DNA of 15,193 bases from 43-108 sp001915545. Lineage in GTDB: Bacteria > Bacteroidota > Bacteroidia > Bacteroidales > Bacteroidaceae. This document shows positions 7,381 to 15,105 of the stretch, in pieces. How positions within the stretch are numbered: position 1 is the stretch's first letter; each line of letters opens with the position of its first letter. Made by a program: the position numbers and the translations under genes. The stretch covers positions 1 to 15,193 of the forward strand of contig CABUGV010000057.1 of NCBI GenBank assembly GCA_902491215.1, in the 5' to 3' direction. The notes beneath the pieces are model-generated. The model was not told the origin of the DNA, did not search any database, and saw only the letters and a program-made list of their open reading frames with translations.

Positions 7381-7851
7381 ATGGTTGGATGTACTAATAT
7401 GCCTAAACTGAACATTCCCGTCCCATCGCTGAACAAGGTGGTGAGAATCGTTTGCCTGTACAAGCAGAAGATATGGCTGTGCGGGCGCTGGGGTAAGAAT
7501 GACCACGAAGCGGGAAAGGTGGACATTCCCTGCGAGGCTGAAATGGGGCTTCGCGAAACAATTGACAAATGCATCGGCAGGGCTTTCAGCCGTGTGCACG
7601 GTGCAGATCTGAAGTCGCTGAGATTCTGTATGAAATACATGTATGAAAGAATGGGCGAACGGCGCCTGGTATATCTGTTCCTGATAAACGCAGACAAGGA
7701 GCCTGACGTGACAGCCGGTACGGGCAAGCCGTGGACTATAGGACAGATTGAAAGCAACCTGGGCCTAAATTATTTCAGCGACTATTTCGAATATGAATTT
7801 CCTCACCTGCGCATGCTGGTGGATGTATGGAAGAAATACGGCGGAGGCTGA
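7381..7851 (+). CDS. Unrecognised protein, possible degenerate Nudix-like fold
   Basis: The ATG at 7381 gives 156 residues. A second ATG at 7399 (MPKLNIPVPSLNK) gives 150 and is equally plausible. There is no signal peptide or membrane segment. The composition is that of a real soluble protein, with an even mix of charged and aromatic residues and a compact end (FPHLRMLVDVWKKYGGG). The order KIWLCGRWGK, GKVDIPCEAEMGLRET and RLVYLFLINAD vaguely recalls a Nudix fold. However, the Nudix box (G-x5-E-x7-R-E-x2-E-E-x-G) is not present, so hydrolase activity is not supported. The gene stands alone between non-coding stretches with no operon partner on its strand. I do not recognise the family with confidence. 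Confidence 0.65.
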   Translation: MVGCTNMPKLNIPVPSLNKVVRIVCLYKQKIWLCGRWGKNDHEAGKVDIPCEAEMGLRETIDKCIGRAFSRVHGADLKSLRFCMKYMYERMGERRLVYLFLINADKEPDVTAGTGKPWTIGQIESNLGLNYFSDYFEYEFPHLRMLVDVWKKYGGG

Positions 7852-7965
7852 TTCTTGAAATATCTTATGTCGGCAGGCACCTGCAAACAAAAAAAGAAAA
7901 ATATTACATGTGATAGTAAAAATATCCATTTTTCCACGTATTTATCTTCATTTACTTTGCAGGAG

Positions 7966-8062
7966 ACAAACATTGTGAGGAATAAGTTTGGTTGTTCGGT
8001 AAGAGCTTCAGGCTAATAATTATTTATACCCTTGTGTTTCCGGCCTGAAGCTCTTCCTTTTA
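7966..8062 (+). ncRNA. Candidate small RNA between 7381 gene and AraC gene
   Basis: TTACTTTGC (7952-7960) is one base off the -7 consensus TAnnTTTG and would start RNA near 7966. About 35 bases later comes a 13-bp perfect stem (arms 8001-8013 and 8043-8055) followed by a T-rich tail CCTTTTAT. Promoter-like box plus terminator-like stem within about 100 bases, with no real gene between, is a typical small RNA layout. A 13-codon GTG frame (7975-8016) lies inside, so a leader-peptide transcript is an alternative. Confidence 0.4.
8001..8062 (+). terminator. 13-bp stem, terminator-like
   Basis: AAGAGCTTCAGGC pairs with GCCTGAAGCTCTT across a 29-base loop. On the plus strand the stem is followed by CCTTTTAT. 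On the minus strand no T run follows, so it is a better terminator for plus-strand RNA than for the AraC gene. The long A+T-rich loop is unusual. Confidence 0.55.
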
Positions 8063-8106
8063 TATCCGTTTTATCTGCATCATTCCACCCTAGATAAAGC
8101 AAAATA

Positions 8107-8970
8107 TCATCTCTTCAGCAGACGTGTTCTGTATTCCGTAGGTGTCATACCTGTTATTCTCAAAAATGTACGATTGAATCCTGAAGCAGATTCAAAACCG
8201 CATTCAAGACCAATTTGAGATATGCTGAGATTGCCGTCTGCCAATAGGCGACAGGCATAACCAATCCGCATGTCTGCAATGTGACGGCTCAACGTCTTGC
8301 CCGTCTTTTCATGAAAATATCGGCAAAATGCAGACGGATTCATAGCTGCGCACGACGCTATATCATCAAGATTTATCCGTTTCGTATATCGGTGGCTGAT
8401 ATACGACATAACCTTTTCCAATTTGGCATCACTCTGTTCTGACGGTATCTGCCCGCAATGAGCAGAAGCAACAACAGTTCTTGCCGGCAATTCTGCAAGC
8501 ATCTGCAGAAGTTCAAGCAAATCTATAATCTGACGGAAACCTTTTGCATTCGGCATTCCGAGTACCTTTCTGCGTATCTCATCATGCGATGCCACATCAA
8601 TACAGATTCCGCGGCAGGATTCGGCAAGCAGTGAATTTATCTGTGCAAACTGCACATAGTTTGAAAAAGAATATTGCATGAAATCCTTTTTAAACTGCAC
8701 AATTACTCCATCTACTCGGCGCAATCCGCTGTCATAGGAAGAGTCGTTCTGCATACAGTGAGGAAGAGCCGAACCGAATATCAGAAGAGAACGGTCGCTG
8801 TAGTCGACGGCACTATCGCCAATGAGGCATTTGCCCGATCCATTCTCTACGTATATCAATTCATATTCACCATGACAGTGCCACGGATAGGTAAATTTAG
8901 GATAATTGTAGGTTCTCGCTCTTATCGGATTATGATGGCTTATGCACAGCTGTTCTTTCAGTATTCTCAT
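8107..8970 (-). CDS. AraC-family transcriptional regulator
   Basis: The 287-residue protein has an N-terminal cupin-like sensing domain (residues about 15-90) with a His/Glu cluster in PWHCHGEYELIYVENG (His31, His33, Glu37) and PHC near 70. The C-terminal AraC DNA-binding domain (about 185-285) carries both helix-turn-helix units. The second one (ISQIGLECGFESASGFNRTF) and the closing GMTPTEYR are close to consensus. It is divergent from the GH115 gene 145 bases away, so it most likely activates that gene in response to a sugar bound by the cupin domain. The ligand is not identifiable, but a xylan-derived uronic acid or oligosaccharide would fit the neighbour. A large inverted repeat lies just upstream of its start and overlaps its likely promoter, which suggests autoregulation. 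Confidence 0.95.
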   Translation of the reverse strand: MRILKEQLCISHHNPIRARTYNYPKFTYPWHCHGEYELIYVENGSGKCLIGDSAVDYSDRSLLIFGSALPHCMQNDSSYDSGLRRVDGVIVQFKKDFMQYSFSNYVQFAQINSLLAESCRGICIDVASHDEIRRKVLGMPNAKGFRQIIDLLELLQMLAELPARTVVASAHCGQIPSEQSDAKLEKVMSYISHRYTKRINLDDIASCAAMNPSAFCRYFHEKTGKTLSRHIADMRIGYACRLLADGNLSISQIGLECGFESASGFNRTFLRITGMTPTEYRTRLLKR

Positions 8971-8979
8971 CTGCTGTTA

Positions 8980-9028
8980 TTTTTGCTTAAATACACAAAT
9001 GCAAATATATGCACACTTTAAGCAAAAA
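8980..9028. promoter_or_regulatory. 12-bp inverted repeat, candidate AraC operator
   Basis: TTTTTGCTTAAA (8980-8991) and TTTAAGCAAAAA (9017-9028) are exact reverse complements, separated by 25 bases. With one extra A on the right side the match extends three more bases outward. The repeat lies between the divergent AraC and GH115 genes and spans the -7 box at 9002-9009. It fits an operator bound by an AraC dimer; as RNA the long loop makes a terminator unlikely. Confidence 0.6.
9002..9009 (-). promoter_or_regulatory. -7 box of the AraC gene
   Basis: TATATTTG on the minus strand matches TAnnTTTG exactly, 32 bases before the AraC start codon. No well-spaced TTTG -33 box is seen. It lies in the spacer of the 12-bp inverted repeat, so a protein bound there could block it. 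Confidence 0.5.
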
Positions 9029-9057
9029 ATAAGTACAAATACATGAATTATAGATAT

Positions 9058-9065
9058 TATTTTTG
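9058..9065 (+). promoter_or_regulatory. -7 box of the GH115 gene
   Basis: TATTTTTG matches TAnnTTTG exactly and is followed by C, as is common. It lies 49 bases before the chosen ATG at 9115. The absence of a good -33 element fits a promoter that needs an activator. The inverted repeat ends 29 bases upstream. Confidence 0.5.
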
Positions 9066-9114
9066 CAGTGTAGATATTATACACGAAACACGACCAAACA
9101 ACAATAGAAATACT

Positions 9115-11976
9115 ATGAAAAAGTTTTTCTTGATTTTGACGACCGTGCTGGCACAAAGTGCTTTTGCTCAAATTGAAGTGAACAAAGGGAAATTCACCTG
9201 GGATACATCGTTTCCCATCGTCACATGCGGCGGGGAATCGGCATCTATATTATACGACCGGAACGACTTCAGGCCGGTGGGCACAGCCGTCGGAATGCTG
9301 GCAGAAGACATAAAGCGAACAACCGATGCAGACATGCCTATTATACACAGCATCCCGCAAAAGGCAAAAAGCCTGATTGTTGCAGGAACCATAGGCAAAA
9401 GCCACTTCATAGACATGCTCAAAAAATCGGGAAAACTGAACACCGATACCATTGCCGGACAATGGGAAAGATTCATTATAAAAACAGTGGAAAATCCGTT
9501 TGAAGGTGTTGACAAGGCTCTTGTAATTGCAGGCAGCGACAAAAGAGGAACAGCCTACGGCATCACCACTGTGTGCAAAGCCATAGGTGTTTCACCATGG
9601 CATTTCTGGAGCGATGTCCCGGTGAAAAGACAATCGCAGCTGTACCTGCAGAAAACCGACTACATATCGAAGAGCCCGTCTGTGAAATACAGGGGAATAT
9701 TCATAAACGACGAGGACTGGGGGCTGCATCCATGGGCAGGAAAGAACATGGACAAGACGGTAGGCGGCATCGGACCTAATACGTATGAAAAAGTGTTCGA
9801 ACTCAGGCTCAGGCTAAAAGCCAACATGGTGGCTCCAGCCATGCACGAGTGTACAAAAGCATTCTACACCGTAGCCGGCAACATGGAAACGGCGGACAAA
9901 TACGGCATAATGATGACGACGAGCCACTGCGAACCGCTTATGTACAACAACGCCAGCGAATGGGATGAAAAAGTACATGGAGAATGGGACTACAGGACCA
10001 ATCGCAGTGAAATAGACAAGGTACTTGACGAACGTGTCGCTCAGGCAGGGAAAATGGAAAACATATACACCATCGCTCTGAGAGGCAAACACGACTCTGG
10101 CATGAAGGGAAGCATGGAAGAAAAATTCCAGCTCTTAGGCAGTGCTATCGAGAGCCAGAGAGGCATTCTTAAAAAACATATAGACAAGCCGATTGAAGAA
10201 ATTCCGCAGATTTTCGTTCCCTACAAGGAAGTACTCGACATATATGAAAAAGGTCTCAAGGTTCCGGAAGACATCACAATTGTTTGGCCGGACGACAACT
10301 ACGGATACATTAAGAAACTCAGCAATGCCGATGAAAGGAAACGCGAAGGAGGTTCAGGAGTGTACTACCACATTTCGTATCTTGGTTGGCCGAACGACTA
10401 TCTCTGGTTGAACACTACTTCTCCGGCACTGATGTATGCAGAAATGCACAAGGCATGGTCGCTCGGCGCAGACAGATACTGGCTTCTGAATGCAGGCGAC
10501 ATAAAGCCCGGCGAACTGGGCGTGCAGCTTTTCCTCGACATGGCATGGGATTTCGACAGTTTCACATTCGAAAATGTGAACGAACATAACGCAGATTTCC
10601 TGGCTTCAATATTCGGCAAAGACTACGAAGAGGAGTTTGCATATATCCTCGACCGCTACTACCATCTTGCTTTCGAACGCAAACCGGAATATATGACATG
10701 GGACTGGAGATGGAACAGTCTTTTTGCGGATACAAAGATTAAAGATACTGAATTCTCATTCGCAAACTACAGGGAAGCAGAAAACAGAATGGAGGAATAT
10801 GCCGACATTGCCGGACGCGCAGACAAAATCATGAGCAAGCTGCCCGAAGAACTGAAACCGGCATTTTTCGAACTTCTGTACTATCCTGTAAAAGCATCAT
10901 ATTTCTACAATATGGAAATGCTCACCGCGCAGCAGAACAGATGGTATGCCATTCAGGGGCGCGCAATGACAAACAGGCTTGCAGACATAGCTGTTGCTTA
11001 TCACGACAGCGTGGCGGACATCACAGAAAAGTTCAACAACCTCATGGACGGCAAATGGGACGGAATCATCACAGCCCCAGGATTCGTACCAAAGAAGAAA
11101 TATGCTCCGACAAAACATATCGAGCTGACAGACAAATCCGACATGGGAATATTCGCGGACGGAGGAAGAGCCGGCACCGAAGGAATCTACTTGCCGTGTT
11201 TCTACGAAACATCGGACCGCAAGCACTACATAGACGTGTACAACAAGTGCAGCACGCCGATGACATGGTCGGCTAAAACCGATGAAAAATGGATAAGGCT
11301 CAACATTGACGGCGGCACGACAGACACACAGGAGCGTATATGGGTATCCATAGACTGGAGCAAATGCGGCAACGAGAGAGACCTGGAAGGTGAAATCGTT
11401 GTGAAAGGCGGAAAACAGAAATGGAAAGTAGGCGTAAAAGCTATACGCAAGAACAAAGAAGCCTACGGGTATGTTGAAGAGAACGGCGTCGTATCCATAG
11501 TTCCGACAAAATACCAGCGCAAGACTGAGAACGGCAACATTGTATTCCAAAATATTAACGGACTCGGATACACAAACTCCGCACTGCAGCTCGGAAACGC
11601 AAAATATGATGATGGCGAAGACTCGTTTGTGGAATATGATTTCCACACAGACAGCACTGATTCGTTAACCGTGGTGACATACATGCTGCCTCTCTTCCCG
11701 AAAGACAAGATGCACGGTACTGAATACGGCATACAGATAGACAATCAGAAGATTGCCATACAAAGCAACAATCCGAAGGAATATTCCAACGAATGGGCCA
11801 GAAACGTTTTGAGAAACAGTGCCGTGAACTACACCAAGTTTGCTCCGGCAAAACCAGGCCAGCACACTCTTCGTATTTATGCCAAAGACCCGGGTATGAT
11901 AATTCATAAGATTGTCATAGACTGCGGCGGCATGAAAAAGTCATATACCGGCCCGAAAGAATCACCTTTTCTGTAA
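9115..11976 (+). CDS. GH115 family xylan alpha-1,2-glucuronidase, secreted
   Basis: The protein has 953 residues from ATG 9115. This start opens a signal peptide (MKKFFLILTTVLAQSAFA, cleavage before Q); an open frame upstream to 9043 would bury it. GH115 hallmarks run throughout: an N-terminal domain (about 20-185), then the catalytic barrel starting near KYRGIFINDEDWGLHPWAGK (about 183) with VWPDDNYGY (about 389) and YYHISYLGWPNDYLW further on. A helical middle region follows, and then a C-terminal beta-sandwich (about 790-953). Enzymes of this family remove glucuronic or 4-O-methyl-glucuronic acid from xylan backbones, including internal residues. The signal peptide has no lipobox Cys, so a periplasmic location is likely. 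Length and order are normal for the family. No SusC/SusD or other xylanase gene is in the window, so it appears as a single-enzyme unit with its own AraC regulator. Confidence 0.95.
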   Translation: MKKFFLILTTVLAQSAFAQIEVNKGKFTWDTSFPIVTCGGESASILYDRNDFRPVGTAVGMLAEDIKRTTDADMPIIHSIPQKAKSLIVAGTIGKSHFIDMLKKSGKLNTDTIAGQWERFIIKTVENPFEGVDKALVIAGSDKRGTAYGITTVCKAIGVSPWHFWSDVPVKRQSQLYLQKTDYISKSPSVKYRGIFINDEDWGLHPWAGKNMDKTVGGIGPNTYEKVFELRLRLKANMVAPAMHECTKAFYTVAGNMETADKYGIMMTTSHCEPLMYNNASEWDEKVHGEWDYRTNRSEIDKVLDERVAQAGKMENIYTIALRGKHDSGMKGSMEEKFQLLGSAIESQRGILKKHIDKPIEEIPQIFVPYKEVLDIYEKGLKVPEDITIVWPDDNYGYIKKLSNADERKREGGSGVYYHISYLGWPNDYLWLNTTSPALMYAEMHKAWSLGADRYWLLNAGDIKPGELGVQLFLDMAWDFDSFTFENVNEHNADFLASIFGKDYEEEFAYILDRYYHLAFERKPEYMTWDWRWNSLFADTKIKDTEFSFANYREAENRMEEYADIAGRADKIMSKLPEELKPAFFELLYYPVKASYFYNMEMLTAQQNRWYAIQGRAMTNRLADIAVAYHDSVADITEKFNNLMDGKWDGIITAPGFVPKKKYAPTKHIELTDKSDMGIFADGGRAGTEGIYLPCFYETSDRKHYIDVYNKCSTPMTWSAKTDEKWIRLNIDGGTTDTQERIWVSIDWSKCGNERDLEGEIVVKGGKQKWKVGVKAIRKNKEAYGYVEENGVVSIVPTKYQRKTENGNIVFQNINGLGYTNSALQLGNAKYDDGEDSFVEYDFHTDSTDSLTVVTYMLPLFPKDKMHGTEYGIQIDNQKIAIQSNNPKEYSNEWARNVLRNSAVNYTKFAPAKPGQHTLRIYAKDPGMIIHKIVIDCGGMKKSYTGPKESPFL

Positions 11977-12011
11977 AAGGAGCAGAACCTTAACAACAAG
12001 ACCTCAAAGCT

Positions 12012-12051
12012 ATAAAGCCGCAACGGGCACTGACGCCTGATACGGCTTTAT
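12012..12051 (+). terminator. Weak terminator-like stem after GH115
   Basis: ATAAAGCCG (12012-12020) pairs with CGGCTTTAT (12043-12051), nine bp with a 22-base loop, 36 bases after the GH115 stop. There is no long T run behind it, so termination strength is doubtful. Confidence 0.4.
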
Positions 12052-12274
12052 CCATATAAAATATATATCAAACGACAACAAGTCAGGGCAGTAGAACCGG
12101 CCTTTGACAAGCTCGCCGTGGCGCCAGACTGACAAAAATCACTTGCGAAACTTAAATTAATTTACAGTCATCGTATGCACAACCCGTATAAAACGATTGT
12201 AAGGAATCATGCGAAAGGTACTGACGGATTGTTTACACGGATTATCGGGAAAAACAGTGCACTTACTATACCGC
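12052..12274. other. Intergenic region between convergent GH115 and amtB
   Basis: No gene is supported here. The two flanking genes converge. The stretch holds a short GC-rich patch around 12095-12130 and otherwise A+T-rich sequence, with no recognised element. Confidence 0.5.
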
Positions 12275-12307
12275 AAAAAGGGGACGCGCATCAGACTGCG
12301 GGTCCCC
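12275..12307 (-). terminator. Intrinsic terminator of the PII-amtB operon
   Basis: On the minus strand GGGGAC, one mismatch, CGC, an eight-base loop, GCG, one mismatch and GTCCCC form a strong stem (12280-12307). It is followed at once by TTTTT (12279-12275). This is the classic stem plus U-run layout, 44 bases beyond the amtB stop. Confidence 0.85.
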
Positions 12308-12312
12308 GTCGC

Positions 12313-12336
12313 GGACAGCCTCTTTCGAGGCTGTTC
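12313..12336 (-). other. Hairpin with GAAA tetraloop just before the terminator
   Basis: On the minus strand ACAGCCTC, GAAA and GAGGCTGT form an eight-bp stem closed by a stable GNRA-type tetraloop. A flanking G-U and G-C pair lengthens it to ten. It sits between the amtB stop and the terminator, giving two tandem hairpins in the 3' untranslated region, and may protect the mRNA end from exonucleases. Confidence 0.7.
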
Positions 12337-12350
12337 ATATAAGTGAGTCA

Positions 12351-13709
12351 TCAGCTGTTGTATGCAGATTCACCATGTTCGTAGATATCCAAACCTTCTT
12401 CTTCCTCACGTTTCTCAGCGCGTAGGCCGACGAGAGCATCAACAATCTTGAAGAGGATGAATGTTACGACTGCAGAGTAGAGTGCGCAGATGACTGTTGC
12501 CTTAATCTGAATCCAGAGCTGATTCCAGTCGCCGTAGAGCGCGCCTTGTGCTCCACCTTCACCTGTGATTACCTGAGTGGCGAACACACCAGTCAGAATT
12601 GACCCGACGATACCGCCGATTCCGTGTACTCCGAATGCGTCAAGTGCGTCGTCATATTTGAACTTAGGCTTAACGACAGCTACCATGAAGAAGCAGATGA
12701 TTGGAGAGATAATGCCGATTACGAATGCTCCTAACAGGTCGACTGTACCGGCTGCCGGAGTGATGGCAACGAGTCCGGCCACGGCTCCTGTACATGCACC
12801 TACGCAAGTCATCTTTTTGTTTACAATCCAGTCGATGAGCATCCATGTTGTTGCAGCGACGGCTGTTGCGACGTGAGTTACGAGGAATGCGTTTGATGCG
12901 AGTCCGTCAGCTTCGAGTCCGCTGCCGGCGTTGAATCCGAACCAGCCGAGCCACAGGAAAGCCATACCCATGAATACAAATGTGATGTTGTGAGGCAGGA
13001 TGGCGTGTCCGCGTGCGATGTCCTCACGACGGCCGAGCATTATGGCCATTACGAGAGCAGAGATACCTGCATTGATGTGAACGACCGTACCACCGGCGAA
13101 GTCAAGTGCACCATCTTGCATAGCCCAGCCTCCGCCCCATACCCAGTGAGCCATAGGGAAATATGAGAGGACGACCCAGAGGATGATGAAGAGCATGTAG
13201 CCCTTGAAACGTATGCGCTCTGCAAATGCTCCAAGGATGAGAGCCGGAGTGATGAGGGCGAACATGCACTGGAACATAACGAATGTGAATTCAGGGATAT
13301 TGCCGGCTGTCAGTGTGTCCTTGGTGATGCCGGCGAGGAACGCCTTGTCAAATCCGCCGATTCCGTAAGTGAACATTGCTGTTCCCTCTGTGGCAGTGCC
13401 GAATGCCCACGAATAGCCGAATGCCACCCAGAGGATGGAGATTACGCCCACGATGAACATTGTCTGCATCATCACGCTTATCATATTCTTCTGCCTTACC
13501 AGGCCACCATAGAACAGGGCTATGCCAGGGATTGTCATCAGAAGCACGAGGATTGTGGATGTGATCATCCATGCAGTGTTGCCCGAGTCGAGAACCGGAG
13601 TCTCTTCGGCTGTCTCCTGTGCCAGCGCCGTCAGTGAGAAGGAGCTTGTTGCCAAAAGAGCCACAAATAGTCTGAATGCGTTTGTGTGTCGTATGATATG
13701 CTTAATCAT
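12351..13709 (-). CDS. amtB: Ammonium transporter AmtB
   Basis: The 452-residue protein has an N-terminal signal peptide (about 1-30, ending ALA-QE) and eleven hydrophobic helices typical of the Amt/Rh family. The twin pore histidines are visible as His211 (FAGGTVVHINAGIS) and His362 (DAFGVHGIGGIVGS). The usual GIALFYGGLVRQKN motif follows the first helix. It conducts ammonium across the inner membrane, with the PII protein binding its cytoplasmic face to close it when nitrogen is ample. The acidic C-terminal tail (AEKREEEEGLDIYEHGE) belongs to the cytoplasmic PII-contact region. The PII gene lies 66 bases upstream in the same direction, so both share a transcript, with likely induction under nitrogen limitation. 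Confidence 0.97.
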   Translation of the reverse strand: MIKHIIRHTNAFRLFVALLATSSFSLTALAQETAEETPVLDSGNTAWMITSTILVLLMTIPGIALFYGGLVRQKNMISVMMQTMFIVGVISILWVAFGYSWAFGTATEGTAMFTYGIGGFDKAFLAGITKDTLTAGNIPEFTFVMFQCMFALITPALILGAFAERIRFKGYMLFIILWVVLSYFPMAHWVWGGGWAMQDGALDFAGGTVVHINAGISALVMAIMLGRREDIARGHAILPHNITFVFMGMAFLWLGWFGFNAGSGLEADGLASNAFLVTHVATAVAATTWMLIDWIVNKKMTCVGACTGAVAGLVAITPAAGTVDLLGAFVIGIISPIICFFMVAVVKPKFKYDDALDAFGVHGIGGIVGSILTGVFATQVITGEGGAQGALYGDWNQLWIQIKATVICALYSAVVTFILFKIVDALVGLRAEKREEEEGLDIYEHGESAYNS

Positions 13710-13775
13710 GTCTGTGTAATTGTTTATAGTTAATTCATTAGCTTATGTATCTCTTGTATCTCTCGGTGCGCGCCC

Positions 13776-14132
13776 TTATTTTTCCTGCTCAGCGTTGTAG
13801 AGGGCAATGTCGCCGCGCTCGCCTGTCCTGATTCTGATTGAGTCCTCGACAGGGATGATGAAGATGCGTCCGTCGCCTATGTCTCCGGTGCGGGCGGCCT
13901 CCATGACGGCTCTGACGGTCTTCTCAACATTCTTGTCGCGTACGACGATGCTGATGAGCCTGCGCTCTATTGAACTTGTGTCGTAGACTACACCACGGTA
14001 GATGCGTCCCTCGCGTGCCTTTCCTATTCCTCTTACGTCGTAGTATGAGAACCATTCAATGTCAGCGTTCAGCAACGCATTCTTGACGTCTTCAAATCTC
14101 GACTTGCGGATGATAGCTTCAATTTTTTTCAT
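13776..14132 (-). CDS. glnK: PII nitrogen regulatory protein (GlnK type)
   Basis: The 118-residue protein has the PII start MKKIEAIIR, the B-loop TGDIGDGRIF (82-91) and the C-loop RTGERG (102-107), which bind ATP or ADP. The T-loop (about 37-55) reads KAREGRIYRGVVYDTSSIERR. Both tyrosines (45 and 50) are kept, but the usual GAEY and FLPK motifs are replaced and the loop is about one residue shorter than in E. coli GlnK. It senses 2-oxoglutarate and adenine nucleotides and plugs AmtB. Pairing with amtB supports the GlnK name over GlnB. Whether Tyr50 is uridylylated is uncertain; no uridylyltransferase gene is nearby. Confidence 0.95.
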   Translation of the reverse strand: MKKIEAIIRKSRFEDVKNALLNADIEWFSYYDVRGIGKAREGRIYRGVVYDTSSIERRLISIVVRDKNVEKTVRAVMEAARTGDIGDGRIFIIPVEDSIRIRTGERGDIALYNAEQEK

Positions 14133-14744
14133 GTCTTCTATGTTTTGTTTGTTTATATATGTGTTGCATGTAGTTTATATCGTATTTATTCTGTGCCGGA
14201 GTCGTGTGCCGTCTTTGATGCTGATGTTGCCGCTGCGACTGTGCGAGCGCTCTTGCCACGAAAAACTTTCCTGTATTTTTTTTCATCCCGATAAATATTT
14301 AAAATTAATAACATAGTGTACTTTTGAAAGCATTTTCTTATATTCAGTTACTAAATATTTAATTTCGGTGCAAATATATGACATTTAGCTAGTACAAATC
14401 TACAAATTATAGAAAAAATGATAAATATTATACAACATGTTTCGGATTGAAATTTTTTGCATACTTTTGATTTAAAACTGAAAGGCAAATAGACGATAAA
14501 CTTCCGAAGTGGAAAATTACACAATTTACAAATTGCATAGATTTTATAACCTTGATTTACAAAATGCTTGAGAAGTGCACAAAATACTACCATATGGGCA
14601 GTTTTAGTGTGCCTCACCCTAATGACATTCTGCTTGTCCCCAAAAGAACTTCCAGTCAAACAAAGCTCTATCTCGTAAAACGTACAGGAAATATATCAAA
14701 CCTGTAGTATCGATTGTTGCAACCATCCATCAGAGAGACCTCCA
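14133..14744. other. A+T-rich non-coding region upstream of the PII gene
   Basis: About 600 bases without a supported gene. A minus-strand open frame (14351-14659) has low-complexity, Cys/Phe-rich content and no recognisable domain, and I treat it as chance. The part next to the PII gene may be its 5' leader. The part near 14640-14744 may be the decayed upstream portion of the transposase remnant to its right. Confidence 0.5.
14371..14378 (-). promoter_or_regulatory. Possible -7 box for the PII-amtB operon
   Basis: TATATTTG on the minus strand matches TAnnTTTG exactly, but it lies about 238 bases before the PII start codon. If used, it gives a leader of roughly 230 bases. I saw no better box closer to the gene. 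Confidence 0.3.
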
Positions 14745-14954
14745 AAGAATGAGAACAACGAGCACCTGAAAGACAAGGAAAGGGGCTTCATTGAGCGAAA
14801 TATAATTGAAAAAACATCCGGAACGGCCAAGAGTGTTTACTAGGCAAACGACGTCAGAGCCAAATTTGACGAAACTGCATACACGTTGATAGGAGCTTGT
14901 TTCTTCGCAAAAAACGTAATGAAGTTCATAAGGGCTCTCTTTGTCTCATTTTAG
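14745..14954 (+). pseudogene. Decayed IS transposase, C-terminal remnant (IS5/IS1182-like DDE)
   Basis: One plus-strand frame reads PPKNENNEHLKDKERGF, then IERNIIEKTSGTAKSVY, a TAG stop (14841-14843), then ANDVRAKFDETAY and a hydrophobic end FFAKNVMKFIRALFVSF before TAG. This follows the C-terminal pattern of DDE transposases of the IS5/IS1182 type: Arg-Asn-x-Ile-Glu, a G-x-x-K-x-x-Y segment, then an (I/V)-x-A-K helix and a closing NL-type helix. The catalytic Glu of the RNxIE motif is present. The in-frame stop and missing N-terminal two-thirds make it a dead fragment. The family call is by pattern only. Confidence 0.6.
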
Positions 14955-14964
14955 CAAAATCGGG

Positions 14965-15004
14965 GTCGAGGACTCTCAGAAAGAGAATTTTCGGCATCCT
15001 CGAC
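14965..15004. other. Hairpin just beyond the transposase remnant
   Basis: GTCGAGGA (14965-14972) pairs exactly with TCCTCGAC (14997-15004), with a smaller CTCT/AGAG stem inside the 24-base loop. It lies 10 bases past the transposase stop and may be part of the old element's end. No T run follows. Confidence 0.5.
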
Positions 15005-15105
15005 AATCTCAATGGAGTTTTCACTTAACAATAATATTATATACGAAAATTAATCAGAATCAGCTAACCAATCGGGCTACAGTCAAGTTAGAAGTGCAAC
15101 TTCTC

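Noticed and set aside
7871..7900. Possible terminator after the 7381-7851 gene
   Set aside because: The GCAGG/CCTGC stem leaves only a two-base loop and is followed by A, not T, on the coding strand.
9043..9114. Upstream ATG start for the GH115 protein
   Set aside because: It would place 24 residues before a standard signal peptide and would begin upstream of the likely -7 box at 9058-9065.
10897..11646. Long open frame antisense to the GH115 gene
   Set aside because: It is a shadow of the GH115 coding frame; the plus strand carries a full-length conserved protein here.
12085..12130. tRNA-like GC-rich patch
   Set aside because: No cloverleaf, no acceptor stem and no T-loop sequence could be built from it.
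14351..14659. 102-residue minus-strand ORF
   Set aside because: Its Cys/Phe/Ile/Lys-rich content looks like translated A+T-rich DNA, with no recognisable motif or operon context.
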